This document shows positions 18,272 to 26,904 of a stretch of DNA of 64,000 nt, piece by piece. Numbering within the stretch: the first letter of the stretch is position 1; the number at the start of each line of letters is the position of its first letter. Location: positions 255,501 to 319,500 of the forward strand of contig NZ_CP092183.1 of NCBI RefSeq assembly GCF_023499255.1, given 5' to 3'. The notes under the pieces were generated by a model. The model searched no databases and was not told where the DNA came from. It was given only the letters and a program-made list of their open reading frames with translations. This DNA comes from Couchioplanes caeruleus (GTDB lineage Bacteria > Actinomycetota > Actinomycetes > Mycobacteriales > Micromonosporaceae). The position numbers were made by a program, and so were the translations under genes.

Positions 18272-19607
18272 CCAGCGGTTCCCGCGGTGGCGGGATCGTG
18301 GCCGTGGCCGGGCGCCGGTTCTGCCACCGGTTCACCGGGAAGGCCGGCGCCGCGGCGGGCCGCCACGGCAGCGCGTTCACCAGCACGATCATGGCGAGCG
18401 CGTAGGAGTTGCGTGAGAACGCGTCGGTCAGGCTCCACATCGGAGCGAGCACGAGCAGCAGGTACGTGAGCCCGGCGGCAGTCGCCAGGCCCGCCCCGGG
18501 AAAGCGGGGGCGCCCCGGTAGCGCGCCGCGTGCCTCCGCCCGTCGCCGCGCCGCGGTGTCGACGAGCACCAGCATCGCGGGGAGCATCCACAGCACCTCG
18601 TGCGTGCCGGTCACCGGGCCCGTCCCGGCGGCGGTGAGCCCGACCAGCGTGAACGCCGTGACCTCGTCGCCGTCCGCGTGCGCCGAGCGGGCCCGGATCA
18701 GGCCGACCGCGACGAGCAGCATGGCGAACGAGAGCCAGACCAGCAGCGGTGTGCTCGCCGAGTCGTACAGCCGCGCGAACACGCCGCCGAGCGACTGGTT
18801 GCCCGGCGCGTCGACGGGCCCGGTGCGGTCGAGGCGCCACAGCACCTCGCCGAACCAGGCGGCGCTCTCGTGCGGGGTGACCAGCACCGCCGCCGTCGCG
18901 GCCGCCGCCGTCGTCGCCAGCGCGGTCACCGCCGGTCGCCACTGCCGGGTCAGCATCAGGTACGCGATGAAGAACGCCGGGCCGACCGTCAGCGCGGTCG
19001 CCAGCCCCACCCCCACCCCGGCCCAGCCGCCGGTGGCGCGCAGGCGGTGCAGCGGCGACCCGGCGAAGGGCCGGTGCCCGGGCCACCACAGCTCCCGGCT
19101 GCGCGCCCAGGCCCCGCGGCGCAGCGCCACGATGTCGGCGGTGACCAGCCCGAACGCCACCAGGTCCAGGGTGCCCAGGCCGAGGGAGGCCCGTACCGGC
19201 TCGATCGTCAGGGCCAGGGCGCCCACGGCGAGCACCACCGGCCAGCGCCTCCGGCCGTACCGGCGGGCGACCGGGCCGGCGAGCGCGACCAGGGCCAGCC
19301 CGAGCGCGGCCAGCCCGGCCAGCGCGAGCGCCCAGCCGGCGACCGCGAGCGGCAGGAAGGCGGCGGGGGCGGTCAGCACGGCCGCGGGCGGGGGCAGGGC
19401 GGTGCCCAGGTGGCTCACCGGCGACCGGTACGCGTACAGCCCGTCGCCGCCCAGCCAGCTGCCGGCCGCCGCGCGGTCCAGGTCCAGGGTGCTGAACCCG
19501 TACCGCTGGGCGATCGTGGTCATCGCGGCCAGGACGCCGACGCACACCAGGGTGACCACCACGGACCGTGCCGTCCCCGGGCGTGCCGGTGTCCGCATCG
19601 CGGGCAT
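18258..19607 (-). CDS. GT87-like membrane mannosyltransferase-type protein
   Basis: 449 residues with about ten to twelve hydrophobic helices. The first loop carries STLDLDRAAAGSWLGGDGLY followed by YRSPVSHLGTALPPPAAVL, the layout of alpha-(1->2)-mannosyltransferases that use polyprenyl-phosphate mannose (PimE-like, GT87). The ATG at 19607 is preceded by GGGAGG with six-nt spacing. Convergent with moaE, overlapping by 14 bp. Acceptor and donor are inferred only from the fold type. Confidence 0.72.
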   Translation of the reverse strand: MPAMRTPARPGTARSVVVTLVCVGVLAAMTTIAQRYGFSTLDLDRAAAGSWLGGDGLYAYRSPVSHLGTALPPPAAVLTAPAAFLPLAVAGWALALAGLAALGLALVALAGPVARRYGRRRWPVVLAVGALALTIEPVRASLGLGTLDLVAFGLVTADIVALRRGAWARSRELWWPGHRPFAGSPLHRLRATGGWAGVGVGLATALTVGPAFFIAYLMLTRQWRPAVTALATTAAAATAAVLVTPHESAAWFGEVLWRLDRTGPVDAPGNQSLGGVFARLYDSASTPLLVWLSFAMLLVAVGLIRARSAHADGDEVTAFTLVGLTAAGTGPVTGTHEVLWMLPAMLVLVDTAARRRAEARGALPGRPRFPGAGLATAAGLTYLLLVLAPMWSLTDAFSRNSYALAMIVLVNALPWRPAAAPAFPVNRWQNRRPATATIPPPREPLVRGS

Positions 19608-19766
19608 GCCCGACCTCCCGTGGCTCGTCCAAGGCGCTCCGATGCGCTTAACGGCGGGACGGCCGGTTTGGTGATTGCGTCACGGGAGTCGACGCACCGC
19701 AGGTCAGCGCCCTGCCGTGCCGATCAGCCCGACAGGACGCCGCAGGTCAGCGGCCCGCCGTGAAGA

Positions 19767-20342
19767 TCAGCCCGGGAGCCGACGGGCGACCGCGGCGGAG
19801 GCGGCGGCGATCTTCGCGTCGCGCTTGGCGGTGCGCACCGCGCGGCGCGCCGATCGCGTCGACCGGTCGACGGCGCGGCTGACCGAGCGCTGCGAGCGGT
19901 CCAGCGCGTGGCTGGTCCGGTACTTCAGGCCGGGCTTGCCCTGCGTGTCGGCCGCCGCGAGCAGCAGCCCGCCGAGCAACCCGAGGTTCTTCAGGAAGTG
20001 CGTCTCGTGCTGAGCGCGCTCCTCCTTCGGGTACGCCCAGAACGGGTGCCCGGCGAAGGTCGTCGGCACCAGTCCGGCGGCGAGCACCACGGCGGCCGGA
20101 CGGGTGAGGCGGCCGGTGGCCAGGAGCAGCCCGGCGGCCACGTCGGCGCCCGCCTTGAGCTGGACGAGGGCCCGGGCGTCGCTGGGCAGCCGCGGGTCCA
20201 TCCTCTCGATCATCGGTGCGACCTTGTCGGTCACCCGCTTCGCGGCGGGGACCTTGGAGTCGGGGTTGAGCACGATGCGAGCTCCGCTGACGACGAAGAT
20301 GGCACCGAGCATGGCGCGGGCGGCGGCACGTACGGGCTTCAT
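19767..20342 (-). CDS. DoxX-family membrane protein
   Basis: 191 residues. The start MKPVRAAARAMLGAIFVVSG fits DoxX, as do the helices AGADVAAGLLLATGRLTRPA, AAVVLAAGLVPTTFAGHPFW and NLGLLGGLLLAAADT. An Arg/Ser-rich basic cytoplasmic tail follows. The ATG at 20342 has TATAAC six nt upstream and no Shine-Dalgarno. Physiological role unknown; the family is linked loosely to redox and sulfur metabolism. Confidence 0.75.
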   Translation of the reverse strand: MKPVRAAARAMLGAIFVVSGARIVLNPDSKVPAAKRVTDKVAPMIERMDPRLPSDARALVQLKAGADVAAGLLLATGRLTRPAAVVLAAGLVPTTFAGHPFWAYPKEERAQHETHFLKNLGLLGGLLLAAADTQGKPGLKYRTSHALDRSQRSVSRAVDRSTRSARRAVRTAKRDAKIAAASAAVARRLPG

Positions 20343-20348
20343 AGCCTC

Positions 20349-20354
20349 GTTATA
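20349..20354 (-). promoter_or_regulatory. Leaderless-type -10 element (DoxX-like gene)
   Basis: TATAAC ends 6 nt before the ATG at 20342; the last base departs from TAnnnT. Confidence 0.4.
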
Positions 20355-20382
20355 CCCGCGTGGGCCGATGTCCACCGGCCAA

Positions 20383-21585
20383 CTACGGCTGGGTACGCAG
20401 GTAGCGCCCGAAATGGGGCACGGTGAACGCCACCGTGCCCCGCTCGCCCGAGTAGATCAGCCCTTTCTTGATCAGCGCGTCGCGGGCCGGTGACAGGCTG
20501 GCCGGCCGCCGGGACAGCGCCGCGGCGATCTCCGAGGTGGGTACGGCGGCGTCCATGTCGTTGCCGGACTCGCCGGAGAGCGCCGCCATGGCCCGCATGT
20601 ACTCGCGCTCGGCCGGGGTGGCCCGCTCGAACCGGGAGCCGAAGAAGCCCACCGCCAGCTCGGCCTCCGCCTCCGGGGCCGCCACCCGGACGTCCTCCGC
20701 GGTGATCGGCGAGGCCGGCGCGTGGTCCCAGGTGGCCTTCCCGTACGCCTGCACGAAGTACGGGTAGCCGCCGGACTTCTCGTAGAGCAGGTCCAGTGCC
20801 TTGGGCTCGTACTCGACGTCCTCGCGGGCCGCGGGCGCGCCCAGCGCGAGGTCGGCCGCGATCCGGTCGAGCCGGTCGATGCGCTGGTAGCGGAAGAGCC
20901 GTTCGGAGTACGACTTCGCCGCCGACAGCACCGCGGGCAGGTGCGGCAGGCCGGCGCCGACCACGATCAGCGGGGCGCCCAGCTGCGACAGCTCGTGGCA
21001 GGCGGCGCAGAGCGCGGACACGTCGGCCGGCCCGAGGTCCTGCATCTCATCGATGAACAGCGCGATGCCGGTGCCCACGTCGGTGGCCAGCGACGCCACG
21101 TCGGTGAAGAGCTCGACCAGGTCGATCTCGATGTCGCCGGAGTCGGCCCGGCCGCGCGCCGGCGGCACGTCGATCCCGGGCGTCCAGCGGTCCCGGAGCT
21201 TCGCGCCGGCGTCGTTGGCCCGCAGCGCGAAGGCCTTGAGCACGCCGAGCACCTCGTCGACCCGCTCGGGGTTGCGGTGGTGCGGGGTCAGCTCGCGGAT
21301 GGCCATGTGCAGCGCGGCCGACACCGGGCGCCGCAGTGACTGGTCGGGCCGGGCCTCGATCTTGCCGGTGCCCCACAGGCGGCCGATCGCCGCCGACCGC
21401 AGCGTGTTGAGCAGGACGGTCTTCCCCACCCCGCGCAGCCCGGTCAGGACGAGGCTGCGTTCGGGCCGGCCCCGGGCCACCCGCTCCAGGACGACGTCGA
21501 ACGCGTCCAGCTCGCGACCGCGCCCGGCCAGCTCGGGTGGGCGCTGGCCGGCGCCGGGAGCGTACGGGTTCCGCACCGGATCCAC
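20383..21585 (-). CDS. AAA/STAND-type ATPase
   Basis: 400 residues beginning MDPVRNPYAPGAGQRPPELA. P-loop TGLRGVGKTVLL (about residue 50), Walker B IALFIDEMQDLGP (about 175), sensor-like LIVVGAGLPHLP, and a C-terminal winged-helix-like region (TSEIAAALSRRPASLSPARD). It belongs to the Orc1/Cdc6-like archaeal-type ATPase group found in actinobacteria; function unknown. The GTG at 21585 has TACGGT 7 nt upstream; a GTG at 21594 is an alternative. A perfect 18-bp palindrome lies about 70 bp upstream. Confidence 0.75.
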   Translation of the reverse strand: MDPVRNPYAPGAGQRPPELAGRGRELDAFDVVLERVARGRPERSLVLTGLRGVGKTVLLNTLRSAAIGRLWGTGKIEARPDQSLRRPVSAALHMAIRELTPHHRNPERVDEVLGVLKAFALRANDAGAKLRDRWTPGIDVPPARGRADSGDIEIDLVELFTDVASLATDVGTGIALFIDEMQDLGPADVSALCAACHELSQLGAPLIVVGAGLPHLPAVLSAAKSYSERLFRYQRIDRLDRIAADLALGAPAAREDVEYEPKALDLLYEKSGGYPYFVQAYGKATWDHAPASPITAEDVRVAAPEAEAELAVGFFGSRFERATPAEREYMRAMAALSGESGNDMDAAVPTSEIAAALSRRPASLSPARDALIKKGLIYSGERGTVAFTVPHFGRYLRTQP

Positions 21586-21592
21586 GGATAGC

Positions 21593-21598
21593 ACCGTA
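21593..21598 (-). promoter_or_regulatory. Leaderless-type -10 element (ATPase gene)
   Basis: TACGGT ends 7 nt before the GTG at 21585. If this is the -10, the GTG at 21594 overlaps it and cannot be the start. Confidence 0.45.
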
Positions 21599-21653
21599 TC
21601 GGGCTGTCTAGCCTGAAAGCTAGAGTCGGCTATTCGAGGCGCCTATAGCACTC

Positions 21654-21671
21654 TCTAGGGATATCCCTAGA
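21654..21671. promoter_or_regulatory. Perfect 18-bp palindrome, operator-like
   Basis: TCTAGGGATATCCCTAGA has no loop, so it is a DNA-binding-site type of symmetry and not a hairpin. It sits 56 bp upstream of the ATPase -10 and 5 bp past the stop of the LppU-like gene. Confidence 0.45.
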
Positions 21672-21676
21672 TGACG

Positions 21677-22372
21677 CTAGTTGCCTCCATACTCGCGAAG
21701 GCAGAGCACGAAGTCGAGGCTGTCCAGCTCGCTGTCGTAGAAGTACCACTTGGTGTACTTGGCCACCTTGCCGCACTTGCTCTCCGCGTCCGCCTCGCCT
21801 GTCGTCCGGCCGTCGACCCGCTTGAGCACCTCGTACGTCCCGCTGGCGCACGACACGATCTTCAGGTCGGGACTGTCGTCGGCGTTGCCCTCGTTGCGCA
21901 CGCACTGGCCCTGCTTCACGAACCGGGCGCCCTCGCTCGTCTGCGGCTCCGGGACGGCCACGTCGTTGGTCACCCGCGTGGTCGGGGTCACCGGGCCACG
22001 CGTCCCGTTCGCGTCCGGCGTGCCGGACCGCGACAGCAGCACCGCGGTCGTGCCCAACCCACCGCAGACCAGCAGCCCGAGCATGACCAGCAGGGCCACG
22101 ATCGGTCCGTTGCGGCGCTTCGGCGGCAGCGGGACCGGCGGCTGGTGCCACGCGGGCGGCGGCGTGTTCAGCGGCGCGGACTGATACGGCGGTGGCGTGT
22201 ATCCCGGCTCGTGCGGCGGCACGGACATCGGCTGGCCACCCCACGCGGACTCCGGCGCCGGATGCGTCGCGGCCTCGCCCCACGGGTCGGCCGGCTCCGT
22301 ATACGGCTCCTCGGCGCCCTGCGAACCCCCGGCCGACCAGCCCTGGCCGGGGTACGGGCCGTTCTGCGACAT
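21677..22372 (-). CDS. Membrane-anchored LppU-like protein
   Basis: 231 residues. The N-terminal ~85 residues are cytoplasmic and Pro/Gly/Tyr-rich (GYTPPPYQSAPLNTPPPAWH). One transmembrane helix follows (GPIVALLVMLGLLVCGGLGT). The extracytoplasmic domain has four Cys (GQCVRNEG, VSCASG, SKCGKV, FVLCLR), likely two disulfides, as in LppU/SCO3897-type proteins. The ATG at 22372 has GGAGG with 7-nt spacing. Function unknown. Confidence 0.7.
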   Translation of the reverse strand: MSQNGPYPGQGWSAGGSQGAEEPYTEPADPWGEAATHPAPESAWGGQPMSVPPHEPGYTPPPYQSAPLNTPPPAWHQPPVPLPPKRRNGPIVALLVMLGLLVCGGLGTTAVLLSRSGTPDANGTRGPVTPTTRVTNDVAVPEPQTSEGARFVKQGQCVRNEGNADDSPDLKIVSCASGTYEVLKRVDGRTTGEADAESKCGKVAKYTKWYFYDSELDSLDFVLCLREYGGN

Positions 22373-22530
22373 CGGATTTCCTCCAGGCGGGGTTCGCTGA
22401 GGCAACCGTAGCGTGGACCTCTGACGCGATCCCTCCCGGAATCGCGCCGACCATGGTCTCAACGCGGTGACAGCCGGGGACACCGCCGCAACTGTCGGCA
22501 ACAAGACGCGCCGGGCCCGCATCCGGCGGA

Positions 22531-22536
22531 TACCGT
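22531..22536 (+). promoter_or_regulatory. Leaderless-type -10 element (prepilin peptidase gene)
   Basis: TACCGT ends 8 nt before the ATG at 22545. Confidence 0.45.
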
Positions 22537-22544
22537 TCCTGCCC

Positions 22545-23243
22545 ATGTCCCTCTGGCTCGTCCTGTGCTCGGCGGTCTTCGGCGCTGCCGCGGCGGCCTT
22601 CGTGCCGCGCGTCGCGCACCGCCTGGCCGTGCCGCGGGGAACCCCGGCCCGCGCGGCTTGCGCTCACTGCGACACACCCTTCACGGATTGGGTACGGGTG
22701 GGAGCGGCATGTTCCTGTGCCGGGGCGCCGGTGTGGACAGTCGCCGCCGGGGCACTCGCCGCGGGCCTGCTGGGCGCCGCGATCGGCCCGTCACCGCTGC
22801 TGCTCGTCGTGCTTCCGGCCACGGTCCTCGGGGTGCTGCTCGCCGTGATCGACATCCGGTGCCTGCGCCTGCCCGACCGCCTCGTGGCCGCGCTCGCGGG
22901 TGTCACGGTGCCGCCTCTGGCCGCGGCGGCGCTGCTCGCCGGGGAGCCCGGGCGGCTCGGGCGGGCGGGCGTGGCGGCGGGGCTCAGCGCCGCGGCGTAC
23001 TTGATCATCGCTCTGCTGCCGGGCCGCGGCCTGGGCCTGGGCGACGTGAAGCTGGCGACGGTCCTGGGTTTCGTCCTCGGCTTCGCCGGCTGGCCGGCGA
23101 CGGCCGTCGGGCTGCTCACGCCGCATTTGATCAACGGACCGGTCGCGCTGGCGCTGCTGGCGTCCCGTCGGGCGGGCCGGCGCACCGCCCTGCCGTTCGG
23201 ACCCGCGCTGCTCGCCGGCGCGCTCCTCGCGCTTACGCTGTGA
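22545..23243 (+). CDS. A24-type prepilin peptidase
   Basis: 232 residues with about seven hydrophobic helices. Both catalytic Asp motifs are present: VIDIRCLRLPD (about residue 108) and GLGLGDVKLA (about 166). It would cleave type IV prepilin-like leaders at the cytoplasmic face. The N-terminal cytoplasmic segment has CAHCDTPF and later ACSCAG, possibly the remnant of the Cys-rich loop. No other pilus genes are visible nearby. The ATG at 22545 is chosen for TACCGT 8 nt upstream; an upstream GTG at 22467 is also in frame. Confidence 0.85.
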   Translation: MSLWLVLCSAVFGAAAAAFVPRVAHRLAVPRGTPARAACAHCDTPFTDWVRVGAACSCAGAPVWTVAAGALAAGLLGAAIGPSPLLLVVLPATVLGVLLAVIDIRCLRLPDRLVAALAGVTVPPLAAAALLAGEPGRLGRAGVAAGLSAAAYLIIALLPGRGLGLGDVKLATVLGFVLGFAGWPATAVGLLTPHLINGPVALALLASRRAGRRTALPFGPALLAGALLALTL

Positions 23244-23329
23244 AGAAGCGCCGGCCGGCGCTGCGGGACGCCGCGGCTGACGCTGCCGGAACGCCGCGGC
23301 CGGCGTTGTGGAGACGTGCGGCCGGTGTT

Positions 23330-26300
23330 TCAGAGGAGCCGGAGCTGGCGGTCCTTGGGGCGGGCCGGGACGGCGTCGCCCATGCGCTCGAACAGTCCGG
23401 CGTCGATCGCCTCCAGGAACGGCGTCGGCGACTGCTCCCGTTCGGTGCCGTGCCGGAACCGCCGCGCCGCGTGGCTCACGTAGAGGCGGTCCTGCGCGCG
23501 GGTCAGGCCCACGAAGAACAGCCGGCGTTCCTCCGCGGTCTCCTCGTCGGTCGGCGTGCCGCCCGGCCAGCGCAGCGGCAGCAGCCCGTCCTCGCATCCC
23601 ACGAGGAACACGACCGGGAACTCGAGGCCCTTCGCCGCGTGCAGCGTGAGCAGGTTGACGGCCTCCGCGCGCGGATCGAGCGCGTCCACCTCGGCGCCCG
23701 TCGCGATCTCCTGGAGGAAGCGCGGCAGGTCGTCACCGATCCGCTGGGCCAGCGGCATGAGCAGGTCCGCCGCGGTCCAGATGTCCTCCGGGGCCAGCTG
23801 CTCGGCGTCCAGCGTGGGGGCCGCGTACCGCTGGGCGAGGATCTGCGCGCTCACCCTGACCCGCGCCGGCAGCGACCCGCCGGGCGCGTCCGCGTGCCGC
23901 AGCTCGCGCGCGATGACCTGCACGCCGGGCCGGTCCCGCAGGCGGTTGTGCGACCGCTTCTGCACCGGTACGCCCGCCCGCGACAGCGCGTCCACCACGG
24001 CCTGCGCCTGCGAGTCCGTCCGGTACAGCACCGCGATGTCCGAGAAGGACAGCGTGCCCGGCGCGACCGCCCGGGAGTCGACGCGCCCGGAGTCGAGAGA
24101 CCGGTGGGAGAGCCCGCCGACCAGCTCGTCGACCGTACGCACGACGAAGTCAGCCTCGTCCGCCACGCTGGCCGCGAAGTACCGGCCGATGAGCGGCGAC
24201 TCGGGATTCACCCGGGCCGGGTCCAGCCGCCGCCCGCTCACCAGCGAACTCGGCGCGATCGCCTGCACGGCGGCCGCGAGGATCGGCGCGGACGAGCGGT
24301 AGTTCCGGGTCAACCGGACCAGCCGCGCGTCGGTGAAGTCCTCGGCGAACCGCAGGAAGTACCCCACGTCGGCGCCGCGGAACGAATAGATCGCCTGGTC
24401 GGGGTCCCCGATCGCGCACAGGTTGCCGTCCGCCGGGCTGAGCAGCCGCAGCAGCTCGTACTGGGTGTCGTCGACGTCCTGGTACTCGTCCACGAAGATC
24501 CACTGCCACTGCCGCCGGTACCGGTCCACCAGCGCCGGGTCGTCGCGCAGCAGCGCGACCGGAAGCGTCAGCAGATCGTCCAGGTCGACCAGGTCCTGCT
24601 GGCGCAAGAGCTTCGTGTACGAGGCGTCGTCGTCGCCGGCCTGCTCCCGCGCGGCGGCCCGCTCGGCGTCGTCCGCGATCCGCCAGCCCGCGCCCAGCCC
24701 GGCGGCCTTCGCGTTCTCCTTCAGGATCGTCAGGCCGACGGCGTGGAACGTACCGACCGTGATGTCCTCGGCGGCGTCACCCATCAGCGCGTCGAGCCGC
24801 GCCCGCATCTCCTCGGCGGCTCGGCGGGTGAAGGTGATCGCCAGGCAGCGGTGCGGGAACACGTTCATCTCCGCACACAGGTACGCGATCCGGTGCGTCA
24901 ACGTCCGCGTCTTGCCGGTGCCCGGACCCGCCACGATCAGCAGCGGCCCGCCCGGCGCGGACGCGGCCACCCGCTGCATGGCGTCGAGGCGGTCGAGCAG
25001 CCCGGTGCCGACCTCCTCCATGCCGGCCAGCATCGGCTCGAACGGCTCGTGCGGCGACGGCGGCGGAGGAATGGGCGGCACGGTCTTGCGGACCGGCTCC
25101 TTCGCCTTGGGCACGGTGGCGCGCCCGACCGCCGGCTCACTGCGCCGCTGCTGCGGCACGGGCACGGGCGCGATGTCGAACAGCGTCTCGGCCTGCGGGG
25201 CGCTCTGCTTCGTACGAAGCTCGCCGGGCTCGAACAGCGTGATGACGCCGTACTCCCCGTCGTATCCGGCAACCCGCCGCACCGCACCGCGTCGCAGCCG
25301 GGTGATCGCCTCCCGCAGGTTCTCCCCGCCGTGCCGCCCGATCTCGTCGACCGGCACCGTCCGCAGAATGTCCAGTTCAGAGCCGAGATTCGCGACGAGA
25401 TGGTGGAGCTGGCCGTCGACGGTCTTCGACTTCGGACCCACCCCGTTGATCTCCCCGAGGATCTCGGCGAGCTGGATCAGATGCTCCACGGACTGCTCAC
25501 GCGGCGCACCGACCTCCCGGTCGGCCAGGTCCTCGACCCGGCTCAACACCCCGACGGTCAACGGCTTGCCGCACTCCGGGCACCGCCCACCGGCCTCCCG
25601 CGTACGGGCAGGCTCCCAGTTCACCCCGCATGCCCGATGCCCGTCGGCGTGATACTTGCCCTCCTCCGGGAAGAACTCGATCGTCCCCGCGAGGGTCCGC
25701 CCGTCCTTCACGGCGAAGTAGTCGGGCGTACCGGAGAAAAGCGTCGCCTCCCGGGCGAGCGCACCCGGGGAATGCGCGTCGGAATTCGAGACCAGCCGGT
25801 ACCGGTCCAGGCTCGACACCCGCCAGTTCATCTCCGGATCGGACGACAACCCGGTCTCGACCGCGGTGATGTGCCCGGCCAGGTCGGCGTAGCAGTCGGC
25901 AATCGCATCGAACCCGGACTTCGAGCCGAGCGTGGAGAACCACGGCGTCCAGATGTGCGCCGGCACGAGATAGCCGTCGGGACTGGCCTCCAGCACGATC
26001 TCGAGCAGATCCCGCGAATCCAGCCCGAGAATCGGCCGCCCGTCGGCGGTGAGGTTCCCGATCCGGCCGAGCGCCGCATTGAACCGTCCGGCGGCCTCCA
26101 GGTCGGGCATGTAGATCAGGTGATGCACCTTGCGCGTACGGTCGTCCCGCTTGTAGATCGTCGAAATCTCGACGCTGAGCATGAACCGCGCCGGAGCGCT
26201 CGCCTGGAGAGAGCCGGGGAGGCGGCGGGTGACGTCCTTCTCGGCCTCGGGGGTGAGGCGGAAAAGGCCGGGTTCCGAGGCGGGACGAAGGGCCTCGCGG

Positions 26301-26488
26301 AGGTGATCGAACCAGGCCGGATGGGTGAAGTCGCCGGTGCCGAGGACGGCGATGCCCTTGCGGCGGGCCCACCAGGCAAGGTTCGGCAGGGTGAGGTCAC
26401 GGCTGCAGGCGCGGGAGTAGCGGGAGTGGATGTGCAGGTCCGCGACGTAGGTGTCGAGGTGGGGGGTGGCGGTGACAGGCTCAGTCAC
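23330..26488 (-). CDS. PHP domain fused to UvrD/PcrA-type helicase
   Basis: 1052 residues. Residues 1 to about 420 form a PHP phosphoesterase-like domain: YVADLHIHSRYSRACSRDLT, LGTGDFTHPAW, VPAHIWTPWFS and RLVSNSDAHSPG supply the metal-ligand motifs. It is followed by a zinc-ribbon-like CGVNW...CPECGKPL and a helix-hairpin-helix-like segment GEINGVGPKS. A Pro-rich linker (about 440-490) leads to a superfamily 1 helicase with AGPGTGKTRTLTHRI (about 520), FTRRAAEEMRARL, FVDEYQDVDDTQYELL, GDPDQAIYSFRGAD, LTRNYRSS, LTLHAAKGLEFPVVFL and VGLTRAQDRLYVSHA. All core helicase motifs are intact. The GTG at 26488 overlaps the stop of a small upstream ORF (GTGA); no Shine-Dalgarno. Confidence 0.85.
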   Translation of the reverse strand: MTEPVTATPHLDTYVADLHIHSRYSRACSRDLTLPNLAWWARRKGIAVLGTGDFTHPAWFDHLREALRPASEPGLFRLTPEAEKDVTRRLPGSLQASAPARFMLSVEISTIYKRDDRTRKVHHLIYMPDLEAAGRFNAALGRIGNLTADGRPILGLDSRDLLEIVLEASPDGYLVPAHIWTPWFSTLGSKSGFDAIADCYADLAGHITAVETGLSSDPEMNWRVSSLDRYRLVSNSDAHSPGALAREATLFSGTPDYFAVKDGRTLAGTIEFFPEEGKYHADGHRACGVNWEPARTREAGGRCPECGKPLTVGVLSRVEDLADREVGAPREQSVEHLIQLAEILGEINGVGPKSKTVDGQLHHLVANLGSELDILRTVPVDEIGRHGGENLREAITRLRRGAVRRVAGYDGEYGVITLFEPGELRTKQSAPQAETLFDIAPVPVPQQRRSEPAVGRATVPKAKEPVRKTVPPIPPPPSPHEPFEPMLAGMEEVGTGLLDRLDAMQRVAASAPGGPLLIVAGPGTGKTRTLTHRIAYLCAEMNVFPHRCLAITFTRRAAEEMRARLDALMGDAAEDITVGTFHAVGLTILKENAKAAGLGAGWRIADDAERAAAREQAGDDDASYTKLLRQQDLVDLDDLLTLPVALLRDDPALVDRYRRQWQWIFVDEYQDVDDTQYELLRLLSPADGNLCAIGDPDQAIYSFRGADVGYFLRFAEDFTDARLVRLTRNYRSSAPILAAAVQAIAPSSLVSGRRLDPARVNPESPLIGRYFAASVADEADFVVRTVDELVGGLSHRSLDSGRVDSRAVAPGTLSFSDIAVLYRTDSQAQAVVDALSRAGVPVQKRSHNRLRDRPGVQVIARELRHADAPGGSLPARVRVSAQILAQRYAAPTLDAEQLAPEDIWTAADLLMPLAQRIGDDLPRFLQEIATGAEVDALDPRAEAVNLLTLHAAKGLEFPVVFLVGCEDGLLPLRWPGGTPTDEETAEERRLFFVGLTRAQDRLYVSHAARRFRHGTEREQSPTPFLEAIDAGLFERMGDAVPARPKDRQLRLL

Positions 26489-26688
26489 GACGTCACCGTT
26501 CCGGTCGCAGCTGCGGTGCGGTTCGCGGTCCGGCCGCGGGTGGTCACCGTGTCACCGCCGTCGCCGGCAAACCGCAACGGCGCGACGTCCGTGTCCGCGG
26601 CAACCGAGGACCCTGCGCTGTCCGAGGGCACGCTGCATCCTGTCACGACGGCGCGGCACGCATGAAGCCGCCACGCGCGAAGTGACAT
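26485..26688 (-). CDS. Small ORF coupled to the PHP-UvrD gene
   Basis: 67 codons starting MSLRAWRLHACRAVVTGC. The VTGC could be a lipobox, but the preceding segment has Arg residues and is only weakly hydrophobic, so a lipoprotein is doubtful. Its TGA overlaps the GTG of the helicase gene, the same coupling seen elsewhere in the window, which is the main reason to list it. The rest is Thr/Ala/Asp-rich. No Shine-Dalgarno or TAnnnT was seen. Confidence 0.3.
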   Translation of the reverse strand: MSLRAWRLHACRAVVTGCSVPSDSAGSSVAADTDVAPLRFAGDGGDTVTTRGRTANRTAAATGTVTS

Positions 26689-26696
26689 AACCGATC

Positions 26697-26711
26697 CACG
26701 ATTGAATCGTG
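26697..26711. promoter_or_regulatory. 15-bp palindrome between divergent small ORFs
   Basis: CACGATT-G-AATCGTG, perfect 7-bp arms around a central G. It lies 9 nt from the ATG at 26688 and 2 nt before a perfect Shine-Dalgarno on the other strand. Operator-like; regulator unknown. Confidence 0.4.
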
Positions 26712-26725
26712 CGGAGGTGATGATC

Positions 26726-26806
26726 GTGGCTCGGTGGAACGGCGCAAGATTCACTTCCAAGGGGTACGCGGAACGGCCGGGTCGCAGCCATGCCGGGGTT
26801 GTGTGA
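26726..26806 (+). CDS. Candidate 26-residue small protein
   Basis: GTG at 26726 (MARWNGARFTSKGYAERP...), preceded by a perfect GGAGGTGA at 26713-26720 with 5-nt spacing; an ATG at 26720 is in the same frame. Basic peptide ending HAGVV. Third-position GC is lower than in neighbouring genes. The strong ribosome site is the only support; no homologue recognised. Confidence 0.3.
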   Translation: MARWNGARFTSKGYAERPGRSHAGVV

Positions 26807-26904
26807 CGTGCGGCGTCCTCGCCGCGTGCGGAGTCTTCGACCGGCGCGGGGCGTCCTCGGTCAGGGGGTGGCATGGGTGAAGCGTGCGGTGTCCTGGTCA
26901 GGGG

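Noticed and set aside
22565..26665. A 1366-codon open frame on the plus strand
   Set aside because: It runs antisense to the PHP-UvrD gene and through the prepilin peptidase gene in another frame. Composition is Arg/Gly/Pro/Val-rich with no domains, as expected from high-GC antisense frames.
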